This document shows positions 17,273 to 26,841 of a DNA stretch of 64,000 bases, piece after piece (the stretch's first letter is position 1; each line of letters opens with the position of its first letter). Origin of the DNA: Mobilitalea sibirica (GTDB lineage: Bacteria; Bacillota; Clostridia; Lachnospirales; Lachnospiraceae); the NCBI RefSeq assembly GCF_015999265.1, contig NZ_JAEAGR010000005.1, positions 1-64,000 on the forward strand. Direction: 5' to 3'. The notes beneath the pieces were generated by a model that was not told the origin of the DNA, made no database searches, and saw only the letters and a list, made by a program, of their open reading frames with translations. Both the position numbers and the translations under genes were made by a program.

Positions 17273-18745
17273 ATGAAACGATTAGATAAAAGTATCACAT
17301 TAGCAGTTGAGCGTCCTGTAAAGGTACTTCAATACGGTGAGGGTAACTTTTTACGCGGATTTGTTGATTATATGATTGATGTGGCTAACGAAGCCGGTGT
17401 TTTTCATGGAAATGTTGTTATAGTAAAGCCAATTCCATATGGTAATCTTGATTTATTTCGTGAGCAGGAATGCCAATATAGCGTCTCCTTACGGGGGAAT
17501 GAAAACGGAGAAAGTAAGGTAATCAACAGAAAGATTACCAGTATCTCAGAGGCGATTGGTGCATATGAAGAATATGATAAATATATGGAATATGCCAAAT
17601 ATCCATCGCTTCAGTTTATCGTATCGAATACCACGGAAGCGGGTATTGTTTATGATGAAACAGATTCTTATTATATGAAGCCCCCAAAAACCTACCCAGG
17701 AAAATTAACGAAGTTTTTGCATAACAGATTTTTAAACTTTCATGGGGATAAGGAGAAAGGACTTATTATCATTCCCTGTGAACTGATTGAGCGTAATGGA
17801 GAAACATTGCGTAGATGTGTTATGGATTTTATTAACTTATGGAACTTAGAAGATGAATTTCGTGTTTGGATAGAAGAAGCCTGTACTTTTTGCTCAACTT
17901 TAGTGGACCGCATCATCACCGGTTTTCCAAAAGATGAAGCTAAGGAGTGTTTTGAGGACTTAGGTTATCAGGATGATTTGCTGGTAACGGGAGAATTGTT
18001 TGGACTTTGGGTAATTGAAAGTGAGAGGGATATATCCAAGAAATTTCCTCTTAATCAGGCAGGACTTCCTGTGATATTCACCAATGATCAACGACCTTAC
18101 AGAGAAAGAAAAGTCAGAATATTAAACGGTGCCCATACCTCAATGGTTTTGGCTTCCTATCTGGCGGGAAATGATTATGTACTTGAATCCATGAAGGATC
18201 CGTTGATTAGGGAATTTCTAACCAAAACCATATATCATGAAATTATTCCTACTCTTACTCTTTCGGAGGAGGAGCTTCGATCCTTCGCAGATTCCGTTTT
18301 AGAACGATTTGAAAATCCGTTTATTAAGCATTCGCTGTTATCGATATCCTTAAACAGTGTTTCAAAATGGAAGGCCCGTTGCCTTCCCAGCTTCCGGGAT
18401 TATATAAAAAAATATGATAAATTACCTCTACATCTTACATTCTCCATTGCGGCATTAATGAGCTTTTATAGAAGTGAAGAAATGAGTGACCATGCGTTGA
18501 TTGGCTATCGGGATCAAGATAAATATCATATCATGGATGATACCTCAGTACTGGAGTTTTTCAAGGAAAACGCGGGATTATCGGATGATGATTTTGCATT
18601 AGCATATCTTAAAAACGATAAATTTTTCGGTGAGGATATGACCGGTTATCCCGGCTTGATACAATTATTATCCAGCTATCTAAAAGAAATCAGAGAAAAC
18701 GGAATGAGAGAGGCATTAAAATCTATCCTGTCTCCGGTTAAATAA
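17273..18745 (+). CDS. uxaB: Tagaturonate reductase (altronate oxidoreductase)
   Basis: A 490-residue mannitol-dehydrogenase-family NAD(H) enzyme reducing D-tagaturonate to D-altronate. The N-terminal nucleotide-binding region is VKVLQYGEGNFLRGFVDYMID (residues ~17-37); a FIVSNTTEAGIVYD block and RKVRILNGAHTSMVLASYLAG (containing the family's catalytic-loop KVRILNGAH) identify the UxaB branch. The length suits the family (~483). GGAGG lies before ATG 17273. uxaA follows after 144 bp. Confidence 0.95.
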   Translation: MKRLDKSITLAVERPVKVLQYGEGNFLRGFVDYMIDVANEAGVFHGNVVIVKPIPYGNLDLFREQECQYSVSLRGNENGESKVINRKITSISEAIGAYEEYDKYMEYAKYPSLQFIVSNTTEAGIVYDETDSYYMKPPKTYPGKLTKFLHNRFLNFHGDKEKGLIIIPCELIERNGETLRRCVMDFINLWNLEDEFRVWIEEACTFCSTLVDRIITGFPKDEAKECFEDLGYQDDLLVTGELFGLWVIESERDISKKFPLNQAGLPVIFTNDQRPYRERKVRILNGAHTSMVLASYLAGNDYVLESMKDPLIREFLTKTIYHEIIPTLTLSEEELRSFADSVLERFENPFIKHSLLSISLNSVSKWKARCLPSFRDYIKKYDKLPLHLTFSIAALMSFYRSEEMSDHALIGYRDQDKYHIMDDTSVLEFFKENAGLSDDDFALAYLKNDKFFGEDMTGYPGLIQLLSSYLKEIRENGMREALKSILSPVK

Positions 18746-18889
18746 AACGATTTCAATAAATGTAATTTACGATGTAGCTAAATGTTATCAGGAATGGCTA
18801 GTTGTTATGATAAATTACCTCAGCTATTAAGATATACAGATGCAATCTTTACACAACATTTGATATATCGAATTCAGAAGGAGCAGAAT

Positions 18890-20371
18890 ATGCAGGAATA
18901 TATCAGAATTCATAAGAAGGATAATGTGGCCGTAGCCTTAACTGAATTAAATAAAGGCACTGAGGTCATGGTTGATAATCATCCTATTATACTTAACGAG
19001 AAGATACCATCCGGTCATAAATTCTGTATAGCTAATATTAAGCAAGGGGAGCCCGTCATAAAATACGGTTTTCCCATTGGATGTGCAAAAGAAGATCTTT
19101 TAACCGGAACTTGGATTCATACCCATAATATTCTTACAACTCTGGGGGATAATGTGGAGTATGATTATGCGCCCCAGACTATGCAGGATATGGAATGGAA
19201 AGAAGCCTATTTTAACGGTTATAAGAGAACCGATGGAAAAGTAGGAATAAGAAATCAGATATGGATTATCCCAACCGTAGGTTGTGTGAATTCCATAGCA
19301 GAAGCTTTAGCAAGAAGGATGAACAAAAACCTACCTGATACAGTGGATCAGGTGATCGCTTTTGGGCATCCCTATGGTTGTTCTCAGCTGGGAGATGACC
19401 AGGAAAACACCAGAAAGATATTAGCTAATTTAATTAATCATCCCAATGCAGGAGGAGTACTGGTACTTGGACTTGGCTGTGAGAACAGTAGTATCAAGGA
19501 ATTACTTGCATATATTGGAGAATTTGATAAAAACCGGGTTAAATTCCTTCAGTGCCAGGACGTTGAGGATGAGATGGAAGCGGCAGAGTTACTTATAAAA
19601 GAGCTTATTTCATATGCCGGCAGTTATGTCAGAGAGAAAATTAATGCCAAAGAATTGATTGTCGGATTGAAATGTGGAGGTTCTGACGGATTTTCAGGGA
19701 TTACAGCGAACCCTTTAGTAGGGGCTTTCTCTGATGTTATGATTTCCCACGGTGGTACAACCATCCTGACGGAAGTACCAGAAATGTTCGGGGCGGAAAC
19801 CTTACTGATGAATCGGTGTCAGAACGCAGAACTTTTCCATAAAACTGTAGAGATGATTACGGATTTTAAAGAGTATTATCGAAGACATAATCAGACCATT
19901 TATGAAAATCCATCTCCCGGTAATAAAGAGGGTGGAATATCAACCCTTGAGGATAAGTCTCTTGGGTGTACACAAAAATCAGGAAATGCTCCGGTTACTG
20001 ATGTGTTAAAGTATGGTGATATTATAACTACGAAAGGATTAAATTTACTTTCTTCTCCCGGTAATGATTTGGTAGCAGCGACGGCTTTGGCAGCAGCAGG
20101 AGCTCACTTGGTACTATTTACGACCGGAAGAGGAACTCCCTTTGCTTCTCCGGTTCCTACTATGAAGATATCCAGCAATACCGGATTATATGATAAAAAG
20201 AAAAACTGGATTGATTTTGATGCAGGAAAACTTTTAAATGAAGAGGGAATGGAATCTTTGACGGAAGAATTGTTTCAATATGTATTAGAGATTGCTTCCG
20301 GTAAGCAGGTTAAGTCAGAAGCGGCAGGCTTTCATGATATGGCTATTTTTAAGCAAGGAGTAACCTTGTAG
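18890..20371 (+). CDS. uxaA: Altronate dehydratase
   Basis: A 493-residue UxaA-family dehydratase making 2-keto-3-deoxygluconate from D-altronate. Residues 1-~95 form the SAF-type N-terminal domain (YIRIHKKDNVAVALTEL, IPSGHKFCIA, GCAKEDLLTGTWIHTHNI); the rest is the catalytic UxaA C-domain with GYKRTDGKVGIRNQIWIIPTVGC, GHPYGCSQLGDD and GLKCGGSDGFSGITANP. I start at ATG 18890, preceded by AAGGAG; a frame extending upstream to 18782 lacks a ribosome binding site. With uxaC and uxaB it completes galacturonate conversion to KDG; KDG kinase and aldolase must lie elsewhere. Confidence 0.95.
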   Translation: MQEYIRIHKKDNVAVALTELNKGTEVMVDNHPIILNEKIPSGHKFCIANIKQGEPVIKYGFPIGCAKEDLLTGTWIHTHNILTTLGDNVEYDYAPQTMQDMEWKEAYFNGYKRTDGKVGIRNQIWIIPTVGCVNSIAEALARRMNKNLPDTVDQVIAFGHPYGCSQLGDDQENTRKILANLINHPNAGGVLVLGLGCENSSIKELLAYIGEFDKNRVKFLQCQDVEDEMEAAELLIKELISYAGSYVREKINAKELIVGLKCGGSDGFSGITANPLVGAFSDVMISHGGTTILTEVPEMFGAETLLMNRCQNAELFHKTVEMITDFKEYYRRHNQTIYENPSPGNKEGGISTLEDKSLGCTQKSGNAPVTDVLKYGDIITTKGLNLLSSPGNDLVAATALAAAGAHLVLFTTGRGTPFASPVPTMKISSNTGLYDKKKNWIDFDAGKLLNEEGMESLTEELFQYVLEIASGKQVKSEAAGFHDMAIFKQGVTL

Positions 20372-20424
20372 TAGGCATGATGCGTAATGGATTTTAATCT
20401 TATCACTTAGTGTAATGCACTTTT

Positions 20425-20508
20425 GAAAGGGCATATTGTTGATTAGGTATATAAGAAATGAATCATTATATTCATATCCTATATACAGAATTAATCATAT
20501 GTCCTTTC
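20425..20508 (+). terminator. Long imperfect hairpin after uxaA, probable terminator
   Basis: Arms 20425-20461 and 20472-20508 (37 nt each, about 30 paired) with a 10-nt loop, 54 bp after the uxaA stop. The following sequence is only modestly T-rich (GCTTTTATG), so termination is likely but imperfect; it could equally be a small palindromic repeat. Confidence 0.5.
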
Positions 20509-20664
20509 GCTTTTATGAAAAAATATATTTTAATAAAGCTTTATTTTACCTCAAACGGTTTTTCCAAATATATGGGTTTGCAAAATTTGCATAAATTTGG
20601 TATTATGGATTAGCATATGAAAAACTCATATGCAATGGAAACATAAGAAAAGAGGGGATAAAAA

Positions 20665-21870
20665 ATGCAGGAGGATATACACTCAGATTCAGAACATAGT
20701 AGTCAGGATTCAATCAAACATAGAGGAATAATAAAAAAGCTATTACTAATCAGTGGCATTGTACTAATCGTTTTTTTATCTTTGTCTGCTTGGTTAGTGA
20801 AAACCAGAAGTGGTCGCAGTATGATATATAAGATAGCCAGTCATTTTATTCATGGGAATATTAAAACGGAGGATGTGATCCATGAATACATTCCTGAAGT
20901 TTGGAATGAGAATATCGAAGATGAAGAGAATGAAAATAAAGAAGCGGAAGAAGAAAGCACTACAACAGGTAGATCTGAGAATGAGAACGTAGATAAGACT
21001 GTTCTAAAAAAGAGAATTATTAAACCAAGACAAGAGGACTATGTAACCAATTACCTGATTTTTGGAGTAGAAGAAATGAAAGGGGCAAGAAACACTGACA
21101 GTATGTTGATTGCTTCTATCAATATAAAAGATCATACAATAAAATTGACCTCACTTTTGCGGGATACCTATATTGAAATTCCCGAAATGAAACCAATGAA
21201 ATTGAATGCGGTTTATGCCAGGGGCGGAGCAAAGCTTTTGGTAAAAACAATTGAGCAGAATTATAGGATTAAAATTGACGGTTATGCAACCATAAATTTT
21301 AATTCTTTTGAAAAGATAGTAGACAGACTTGGCGGAATTACGATAGAACTTGGCGAAGAGGAAGCAGAGTACCTAAATACCACGAATTATATATCGAACA
21401 AAGCCTATCGTAATGTAAAACCCGGCATTAATAAATTAAACGGTAATCAGGTGTTGGGATATTGCAGAATACGTAGAGTGGAAACCCTAGGTGGGACCAC
21501 GGATGATTACGGCCGATCCCTTCGACATCGAAGGGTGTTAGAAGCGATCTTTGACCGCTATAAATCCCAAAGCATCTTTAAATTACTACCGATTATGAAC
21601 CAATGTTTGGGATATGTAACGACAGATCTTTCACCAAAACAGATCGAGAGAGCCTTAGAGGATGTCTTGGAGAATAAGATTTCAAAGATGGACACTAGCC
21701 GTATACCTGCTAACAATACATTTAAAGCACCTGATGATTATAACGGAGTCACTTCACCGTTGGTAATAGACTGGGATTTAAATATCGTAAAACTGTATCA
21801 ATTTATTTATCTGGATACAAAAGAAGAAGCAGAAGCGAAGCTAAAGACATCGGTTATGATACAAGAGTAA
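20665..21870 (+). CDS. LCP (LytR-CpsA-Psr) family cell-wall polymer ligase
   Basis: A 401-residue membrane protein. A charged cytoplasmic N-terminus is followed by one transmembrane segment (about 27-47), an acidic Glu/Asn/Asp-rich spacer (about 70-115), and the extracellular LCP domain (about 128-330) with the core motifs TDSMLIASINIKDHTIKLTSLLRDTYIEIP, GYATINFNSFEKIVDRLGGI and the Arg-rich LGYCRIRRVE...GRSLRHRRVLEAI. LCP proteins attach teichoic acids or other undecaprenyl-linked glycopolymers to peptidoglycan. It stands alone between terminators; AGAGGGG precedes ATG 20665. Confidence 0.9.
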   Translation: MQEDIHSDSEHSSQDSIKHRGIIKKLLLISGIVLIVFLSLSAWLVKTRSGRSMIYKIASHFIHGNIKTEDVIHEYIPEVWNENIEDEENENKEAEEESTTTGRSENENVDKTVLKKRIIKPRQEDYVTNYLIFGVEEMKGARNTDSMLIASINIKDHTIKLTSLLRDTYIEIPEMKPMKLNAVYARGGAKLLVKTIEQNYRIKIDGYATINFNSFEKIVDRLGGITIELGEEEAEYLNTTNYISNKAYRNVKPGINKLNGNQVLGYCRIRRVETLGGTTDDYGRSLRHRRVLEAIFDRYKSQSIFKLLPIMNQCLGYVTTDLSPKQIERALEDVLENKISKMDTSRIPANNTFKAPDDYNGVTSPLVIDWDLNIVKLYQFIYLDTKEEAEAKLKTSVMIQE

Positions 21871-21954
21871 GAAGAAACATTAAAAAGCAAGTAGATATTA
21901 TAATTGATTAAACAAGATTATTATATTATATATTTCATGAATATGTTAGGATAG

Positions 21955-22011
21955 AAAAGGGTTTTATAAGTCCATGATTATAGTGATTTCATGGTCTTAT
22001 GAAGCCCTTTT
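21955..22011. terminator. Bidirectional terminator between convergent LCP and MFS genes
   Basis: AAAAGGG, ATAAG and CCATG blocks on the left pair with CATGG, CTTAT and CCCTTTT on the right with small internal mismatches. T-rich flanks occur on both strands, and the element lies between two converging genes. Confidence 0.75.
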
Positions 22012-22091
22012 GAATTTAACATATAAATGCAATTATAGTTGCAGATGTATTTAATATATTCAGTATCATACAATATGATAGGTTACGATAT

Positions 22092-23294
22092 CTATACGGC
22101 TTTGGTTTTCATCTTTTTGGTATAGAGTATTTGTATTACCATTATAATAGTAGTCATGGATAATATTAAGATGGCAATTAGCTGAAAGGTTGTTTTCACC
22201 GTTAAATAATCCACCAGATAGCCGCCGGCAACATTACCTATCACGCTTCCGATCCCCGCTTGTACAATTGCCAGAGTACTCTGACCCTGGGATTGTTTCT
22301 CCGGTAATACATGCTCACTAATAAAGACGGCACAGCTAAAGTAGATAGTCATAAATGTAACACCATGAAACATTTGTGCAAAAAACAACAAGGACAGGAA
22401 ACCACTAGCCATGAGTAACATACGAATACCCAATAACATGCAGGAGAAGATAATAATTTTCATGGCGCCGAATCTTTTCAATATTCTGTTAATAAATATT
22501 AATACCGGAATTTCGCTGAAAGCAGATACGCTGTTTAAAAGACCCAGTATGTTTTGGTCAAAGCCTAATTCGGAGACATAAACACCCATGAAACTAAAAT
22601 AAAAACTTATCCCAATTTGGCTTAAAAGTGCAAAAGCCAATATAAATAAGATTAATCTGGTATTAAAAATATGAAGCAGCCCATTTAATTTGGGTAATTT
22701 TATTGCAAATCGCCTTGCCTTTAAGGTCTGACGTTCTTTTTTATTATCTTTCGGAAGAATTCGAATAAACAGCAGAAGTACCATAAAAGCAATAAAGCCA
22801 AAGATAAACTGTATGGAAGGGTTACGCTTTAAGTAACTTCCTGCTGCTGCTACCATAACAGCGAAACCAATGGTTCCGCCCAATCTGATTTTAGCAAAAT
22901 CCAAATTGTGTTTTTTTGCATCCTGTATCACAATCGCATCACTTAGCGGAATGATGGAATTGACAAATATGGATAATAATATGGTAGCGAAGAAAAACGT
23001 AAGAAAACCACTACCAAGATAATAGCTGAATAAAGATAAACCACTACCGATTACAACAAGGGATAATACATCTTTTCTTTTGCCGGTCTTATCACTGAGC
23101 ATAGCCCATAAGGGTTGAATAAAAATCGCCATGATTGGGCCTATGGTAGATAAGATACCAATCTGTCCGGCACTTAATCCTTTTTCAGTATAATACAAAG
23201 TTAAAAACGGTGCATAAACAGAAAAGGCGATATAGACAAAGGAATTAACCATGAGAAGATTAAAGCCGATTGCTTTCGCAGTAGTATTCCTCAT
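22092..23294 (-). CDS. Major facilitator superfamily transporter
   Basis: A 400-residue polytopic protein with about 12 hydrophobic segments and no soluble domains. The loop after the second segment (PLWAMLSDKTGKRKD, residues ~61-75) is the MFS motif A. The overall look (GLSAGQIGILSTIGPIMAIF and a later SFMGVYVSELGFDQNILGLL repeat) resembles the MFS_1-like/phenylpropionate- and sugar-permease branch. AGGAG precedes ATG 23294. The substrate is unknown, and its neighbours (LCP ligase, ArsC-like protein) do not reveal it. Confidence 0.88.
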   Translation of the reverse strand: MRNTTAKAIGFNLLMVNSFVYIAFSVYAPFLTLYYTEKGLSAGQIGILSTIGPIMAIFIQPLWAMLSDKTGKRKDVLSLVVIGSGLSLFSYYLGSGFLTFFFATILLSIFVNSIIPLSDAIVIQDAKKHNLDFAKIRLGGTIGFAVMVAAAGSYLKRNPSIQFIFGFIAFMVLLLFIRILPKDNKKERQTLKARRFAIKLPKLNGLLHIFNTRLILFILAFALLSQIGISFYFSFMGVYVSELGFDQNILGLLNSVSAFSEIPVLIFINRILKRFGAMKIIIFSCMLLGIRMLLMASGFLSLLFFAQMFHGVTFMTIYFSCAVFISEHVLPEKQSQGQSTLAIVQAGIGSVIGNVAGGYLVDYLTVKTTFQLIAILILSMTTIIMVIQILYTKKMKTKAV

Positions 23295-23662
23295 ATGTTT
23301 TTTCTCCTATGATTATTTAAATTATTTTTAATTAAGTTTTTATTATCATTTACCCTCTCAAAATAGATACTTAAAATTTTAGAAGATACAATAATTAAGA
23401 TATTATATCATGAGAATGCGATGAAAGCCACAAAAATATATTAAGGCCTTCATGTACTAAAAAATAATAAGGTCATCGTGTACATCATATAAAAAGTTAA
23501 GCATAATATGGTACCTAATAAATTGGGAATATTCGAAAAATCTATATGTTAATTATCTTTTTATAAAGATAATTTATCATGCAGAATAGTGGAAAAAATC
23601 TGAGTTTTAAAGTATCATTATAGTTAAGAGAATAAAAATGAAAGTTATGCAGGAGGGAGCGT
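23295..23662. other. Intergenic region between MFS gene and ArsC-like gene
   Basis: A 368-bp A+T-rich region holding the divergent promoters of both genes. A 10-bp exact inverted repeat (AATTATCTTT at 23551-23560, inverse at 23565-23574) lies ~90 bp before the ArsC-like start. I see no gene or clear promoter hexamers. Confidence 0.4.
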
Positions 23663-24004
23663 ATGAACATTCAGATTTATGGAAAATCAAAATGTTTTGA
23701 TACCAAGAAGGCAGAACGGTATTTTAAGGAAAGGGGGATCAAATTTCAATCCATTGACTTAGCTAAGTTTGGAATTAGTAAGGGTGAATATAATAATATC
23801 AAACAGGCAGTCGGTGGATTTGACAAGTTACTTGATGAGCATTCCAATGAAAAGGAGCTGCTTAATCTAATGAAGTATTTATCTTTAGAAGATAAGGAAG
23901 AGAAGCTATTGGAACATCCGAAGCTTTTTCATACTCCAATTGTCCGTAATGGAAAAAAGGCAACCGTCGGATATTGTCCGGAAGTATGGAAAGCTTGGGT
24001 ATAA
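23663..24004 (+). CDS. ArsC/Spx-like thioredoxin-fold protein
   Basis: A 113-residue protein of the ArsC family (Spx/YffB/arsenate-reductase fold): beta strand NIQIYGKS, Cys11 followed by KKAERYFKERGI, and the conserved TPIVRNGKKATVGYCPEVWKAW end in which the cis-Pro loop and GY-P-E-W segment are typical of the YffB/Spx side. The redox motif is Cys-Phe-Asp-Thr, so only one cysteine of the Spx CxxC remains, as in many ArsC-like homologues. Whether it reduces arsenate or disulfides is not evident; no ars operon or RNA polymerase partner is nearby. GGAGGG precedes ATG 23663. Confidence 0.85.
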   Translation: MNIQIYGKSKCFDTKKAERYFKERGIKFQSIDLAKFGISKGEYNNIKQAVGGFDKLLDEHSNEKELLNLMKYLSLEDKEEKLLEHPKLFHTPIVRNGKKATVGYCPEVWKAWV

Positions 24005-24106
24005 ACTTTATTTATAAAATAGAACAGCAAAAAAGTTAATATATAACATTTTCTAGGAAAATGTTATATTATATAATCAAAGGATAAAGAATACGGAGGT
24101 AGATAC

Positions 24107-25273
24107 ATGATTAATGTAGCAATTGTTGGGACAGGTAATATATCACAAAATCATATTAAGGGATATCTGGAGTTTAAGGACCGCTGTAAGATTGTAGCAC
24201 TGATAGATATCTATCCGGAGAAAGCGAAAGCGAAGGCAGAGGAGTATTCTCTTAAGGATGCAAAGGTTTATTCTTCTCATAAAGATATTTTAGATAGAAA
24301 AGACATAGATTTAGTCAGTATATGTACACCACCCTATGTACATGCCGGTATCAGTATAGATTGTATGAAAGCAGGTATGAACGTACTCTGTGAAAAACCA
24401 ATGGCAGCTTCGTTGGAGGAATGTGATGCAATGTTACGAACCTCAGAAGAAACCGGGAAAATGCTTGGCATTATCGCACAGAACAGATTCCGTGATCCGA
24501 TTATGAATCTAAAGAAGACCCTGGACACAGGGATGATAGGTAAGATTGTATGGGCAGATATTGATTCCTATTGGTGGAGAGGTCATAGCTATTATGATCT
24601 ATGGTGGCGCGGTACCTGGGAGAAGGAGGCCGGCGGCTGTACGTTAAATCATGCAGTACACCATATAGATATGCTCAACTGGATGATGGGAGGATGTCCT
24701 AAGAAGGTGAATGCGGTTTTAGGTAACGTATCCCATGATAATTCGGAGGTAGAGGATACATCGGTTGCAGTATTAAAATACGAAGGTGGAGCTATGGCAC
24801 GATTAACCAGTTCACTGGTTCATCATGGCGAGAATCAGAAAATTGAGTTTCACGGAGAGAAGGCAAAAATCTCTGCCCCCTGGAACGTATTTGCATCTGA
24901 TTCTAAGGGTAACGGTTTTCCGGAAAGAAATAATAGTTTGGAAGAAAAACTGACCGAATATTACGAAGCACTTCCTAAGCTAACTCATGAAGGACATACC
25001 GGTGAAATTGAAGATGTGTTAACAGCCCTGGAAAACGGAACACAGCCTATGATAACCGGTGACAGCGGAAGGAATACCATTGAACTGATAACAGCAATTT
25101 ATAAATCAGGCTTCGAAGAAAAAAGCGTAGAGTTACCGATTGCAAAAGATGATCCATGGTATACGGCAGAGGGTATCATGAAAAATGTAAAACCGTTTTA
25201 TCAAAAGACAAAATCCATTGAGAATTTTGAAGATCAGAATATTACAGTAGGAAGCGATTACAAATATTTCTAG
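24107..25273 (+). CDS. Gfo/Idh/MocA family oxidoreductase
   Basis: A 388-residue NAD(P)-dependent dehydrogenase. The Rossmann motif VAIVGTGNISQNHIKGY is at residues 3-19, CEKPMAASLEECD carries the conserved Glu-Lys-Pro, and the second domain contains GCTLNHAVHHIDMLNWMMGG with the catalytic His region. Such enzymes oxidise or epimerise sugars, inositols or sugar nucleotides. GGAGG precedes ATG 24107. The next gene encodes a second, divergent member of the same family 41 bp downstream, so the two probably act on the same substrate. Confidence 0.9.
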   Translation: MINVAIVGTGNISQNHIKGYLEFKDRCKIVALIDIYPEKAKAKAEEYSLKDAKVYSSHKDILDRKDIDLVSICTPPYVHAGISIDCMKAGMNVLCEKPMAASLEECDAMLRTSEETGKMLGIIAQNRFRDPIMNLKKTLDTGMIGKIVWADIDSYWWRGHSYYDLWWRGTWEKEAGGCTLNHAVHHIDMLNWMMGGCPKKVNAVLGNVSHDNSEVEDTSVAVLKYEGGAMARLTSSLVHHGENQKIEFHGEKAKISAPWNVFASDSKGNGFPERNNSLEEKLTEYYEALPKLTHEGHTGEIEDVLTALENGTQPMITGDSGRNTIELITAIYKSGFEEKSVELPIAKDDPWYTAEGIMKNVKPFYQKTKSIENFEDQNITVGSDYKYF

Positions 25274-25314
25274 TACAACACAGATGCATTGTACTAAGGA
25301 CGGAGGAATGTAGT

Positions 25315-26403
25315 ATGCAGGTAAGTGATGGAATGAATTATGCACCAAAGGGAAAACCGGCGCCCGTGGTTAAAGAGGGTGAATTTATTTTTGCTGCGAT
25401 AGCACTGGACCATGGTCATATTTATGGTATGTGTAACGGGCTGATTGAAGCAGGGGCTACGTTAAAATGGGTCTATGACCCGGATCCGGAGAAAATAAAA
25501 AGATTCTGCAATACATTTCCGGGAGTGAAGGTGGCTTCCTCTGAGGAAGAGATTTTGCAGGACAGGGAGGTAAAACTGGTTGCAGGAGCAGCCGTTACCT
25601 CTAAGCGGTGTGAACTGGGGATGAGAGTGATGGATGCCGGGAAAGATTATTTTACGGACAAAGCTCCTCTAACCACCCTGGAACAACTGGATATGGCTAA
25701 GGAAAAGGTTAAGAAAACCGGGAAAAAATATATGGTTTACTACAGTGAACGTCTGCATGTGGAAAGTGCTATCTATGCAGGATATCTGATCCAGGAGGGA
25801 GCCATAGGCAAAGTAATTCAAGTGCTTGGATTAGGGCCCCATAGACTGAATGCTCCTTCAAGGCCGGATTGGTTTTTTCAGAAGGATTACTACGGCGGTA
25901 TCTTGTGTGATATCGGAAGCCATCAGATTGAACAGTTCCTCTTTTATGCAAATGTTAAGGATGCACAGGTGGTTCGCAGCCAAATCGGTAATTACAACAA
26001 TTCCATGTATCCCGAACTGGATGATTTCGGTGACTGTAATATTGTTGGAGATAACGGAGCCACCAATTATTTCAGGGTAGACTGGTTTACACCGGATGGT
26101 CTTTCTACCTGGGGAGACGGTCGGACTATTATATTAGGAACGGAAGGGTATATCGAGTTAAGAAAATATGTAAATGTAGGTATGTCGAAGGATTCCGATC
26201 ATGTATTCCTGGTAAATAAGCAGGGAGAAAAGCATTATGAGGTTAAAGGTAAGGTTGGTTATCCGTTTTTCGGACAACTGATTCTGGATTGTATCAACCG
26301 CACAGAGAATGCTATGACACAGGACCATGCTTTTAAAGCAGCGGAGCTTTCGGTAAAAGCACAGCTTCAGGCGGTTGAACTGACAGGCAGAGATATATCC
26401 TGA
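25315..26403 (+). CDS. Gfo/Idh/MocA family oxidoreductase, second of a pair
   Basis: A 362-residue protein with an N-terminal extension (about 25 residues) before an atypical Rossmann start (FAAIALDHGHIYGMCNGLIEAGATLKWVYDPDPE). The glycine pattern is replaced by a DHGH sequence, seen in a subset of this family annotated as putative dehydrogenases. TDKAPLTTLEQLDMAK takes the place of the EKP motif (DKAP), and GGILCDIGSHQIEQFLFY holds the His-containing second-domain motif. It probably has a different substrate or cofactor geometry from the upstream partner. GGAGG precedes ATG 25315. Confidence 0.87.
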   Translation: MQVSDGMNYAPKGKPAPVVKEGEFIFAAIALDHGHIYGMCNGLIEAGATLKWVYDPDPEKIKRFCNTFPGVKVASSEEEILQDREVKLVAGAAVTSKRCELGMRVMDAGKDYFTDKAPLTTLEQLDMAKEKVKKTGKKYMVYYSERLHVESAIYAGYLIQEGAIGKVIQVLGLGPHRLNAPSRPDWFFQKDYYGGILCDIGSHQIEQFLFYANVKDAQVVRSQIGNYNNSMYPELDDFGDCNIVGDNGATNYFRVDWFTPDGLSTWGDGRTIILGTEGYIELRKYVNVGMSKDSDHVFLVNKQGEKHYEVKGKVGYPFFGQLILDCINRTENAMTQDHAFKAAELSVKAQLQAVELTGRDIS

Positions 26404-26435
26404 TGAAAAGCATTCTATAGCGCGGCTTTAGAACG

Positions 26436-26506
26436 AAAAATAGGCGCTGTTCCTATTTTTTTAACTGATTAAATAAACCCCAGACTTCGAAAAGAATGGG
26501 GTTTAT
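26436..26506 (+). terminator. Two consecutive terminators after oxidoreductase pair
   Basis: The first hairpin (26436-26444 with 26452-26460) is A/T-rich and ends in seven Ts. The second (ATAAACCCCA at 26473-26482 with its inverse at 26497-26506) has T-rich flanks on both strands. They close the operon ending at 26403. Confidence 0.65.
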
Positions 26507-26726
26507 GTTAATATATAAGCATGCGAATACAAAAATAACTTACATAATCGAATGCGAAAAGAAAATCTTGAAAGAATCATAAGTAAGGAACTGCATATAT
26601 TTTAAGCTTGAAAAAACATCACAAAAGACATACGCCTAAAAACAATTAGACCTATTAAAGTACGCCATTATATAAAATCACACCGATACACTTGGAAGTT
26701 TTCTGGTCAAATCCTAAAAAGTGAGC

Positions 26727-26784
26727 AAAAAAGGAGCTGCCCACCAGCAGTTATGCCAACTGAACCGCTGGTGCGACAGCCCCT
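26727..26784 (-). terminator. Terminator for PilZ gene
   Basis: On the minus strand GGGGCTGTCGCACCAGCG pairs with GCTGGTGGGCAGCTCC, followed by TTTTTT. It begins 58 bp beyond the PilZ stop codon at 26842. The rest of the 26507-26726 interval is A+T-rich with nothing I can identify. Confidence 0.8.
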
Positions 26785-26841
26785 TGTCTATTGGTTAATA
26801 TATTAATATTTATTCTATTAACTAGTTAGATTTATGGAGGT

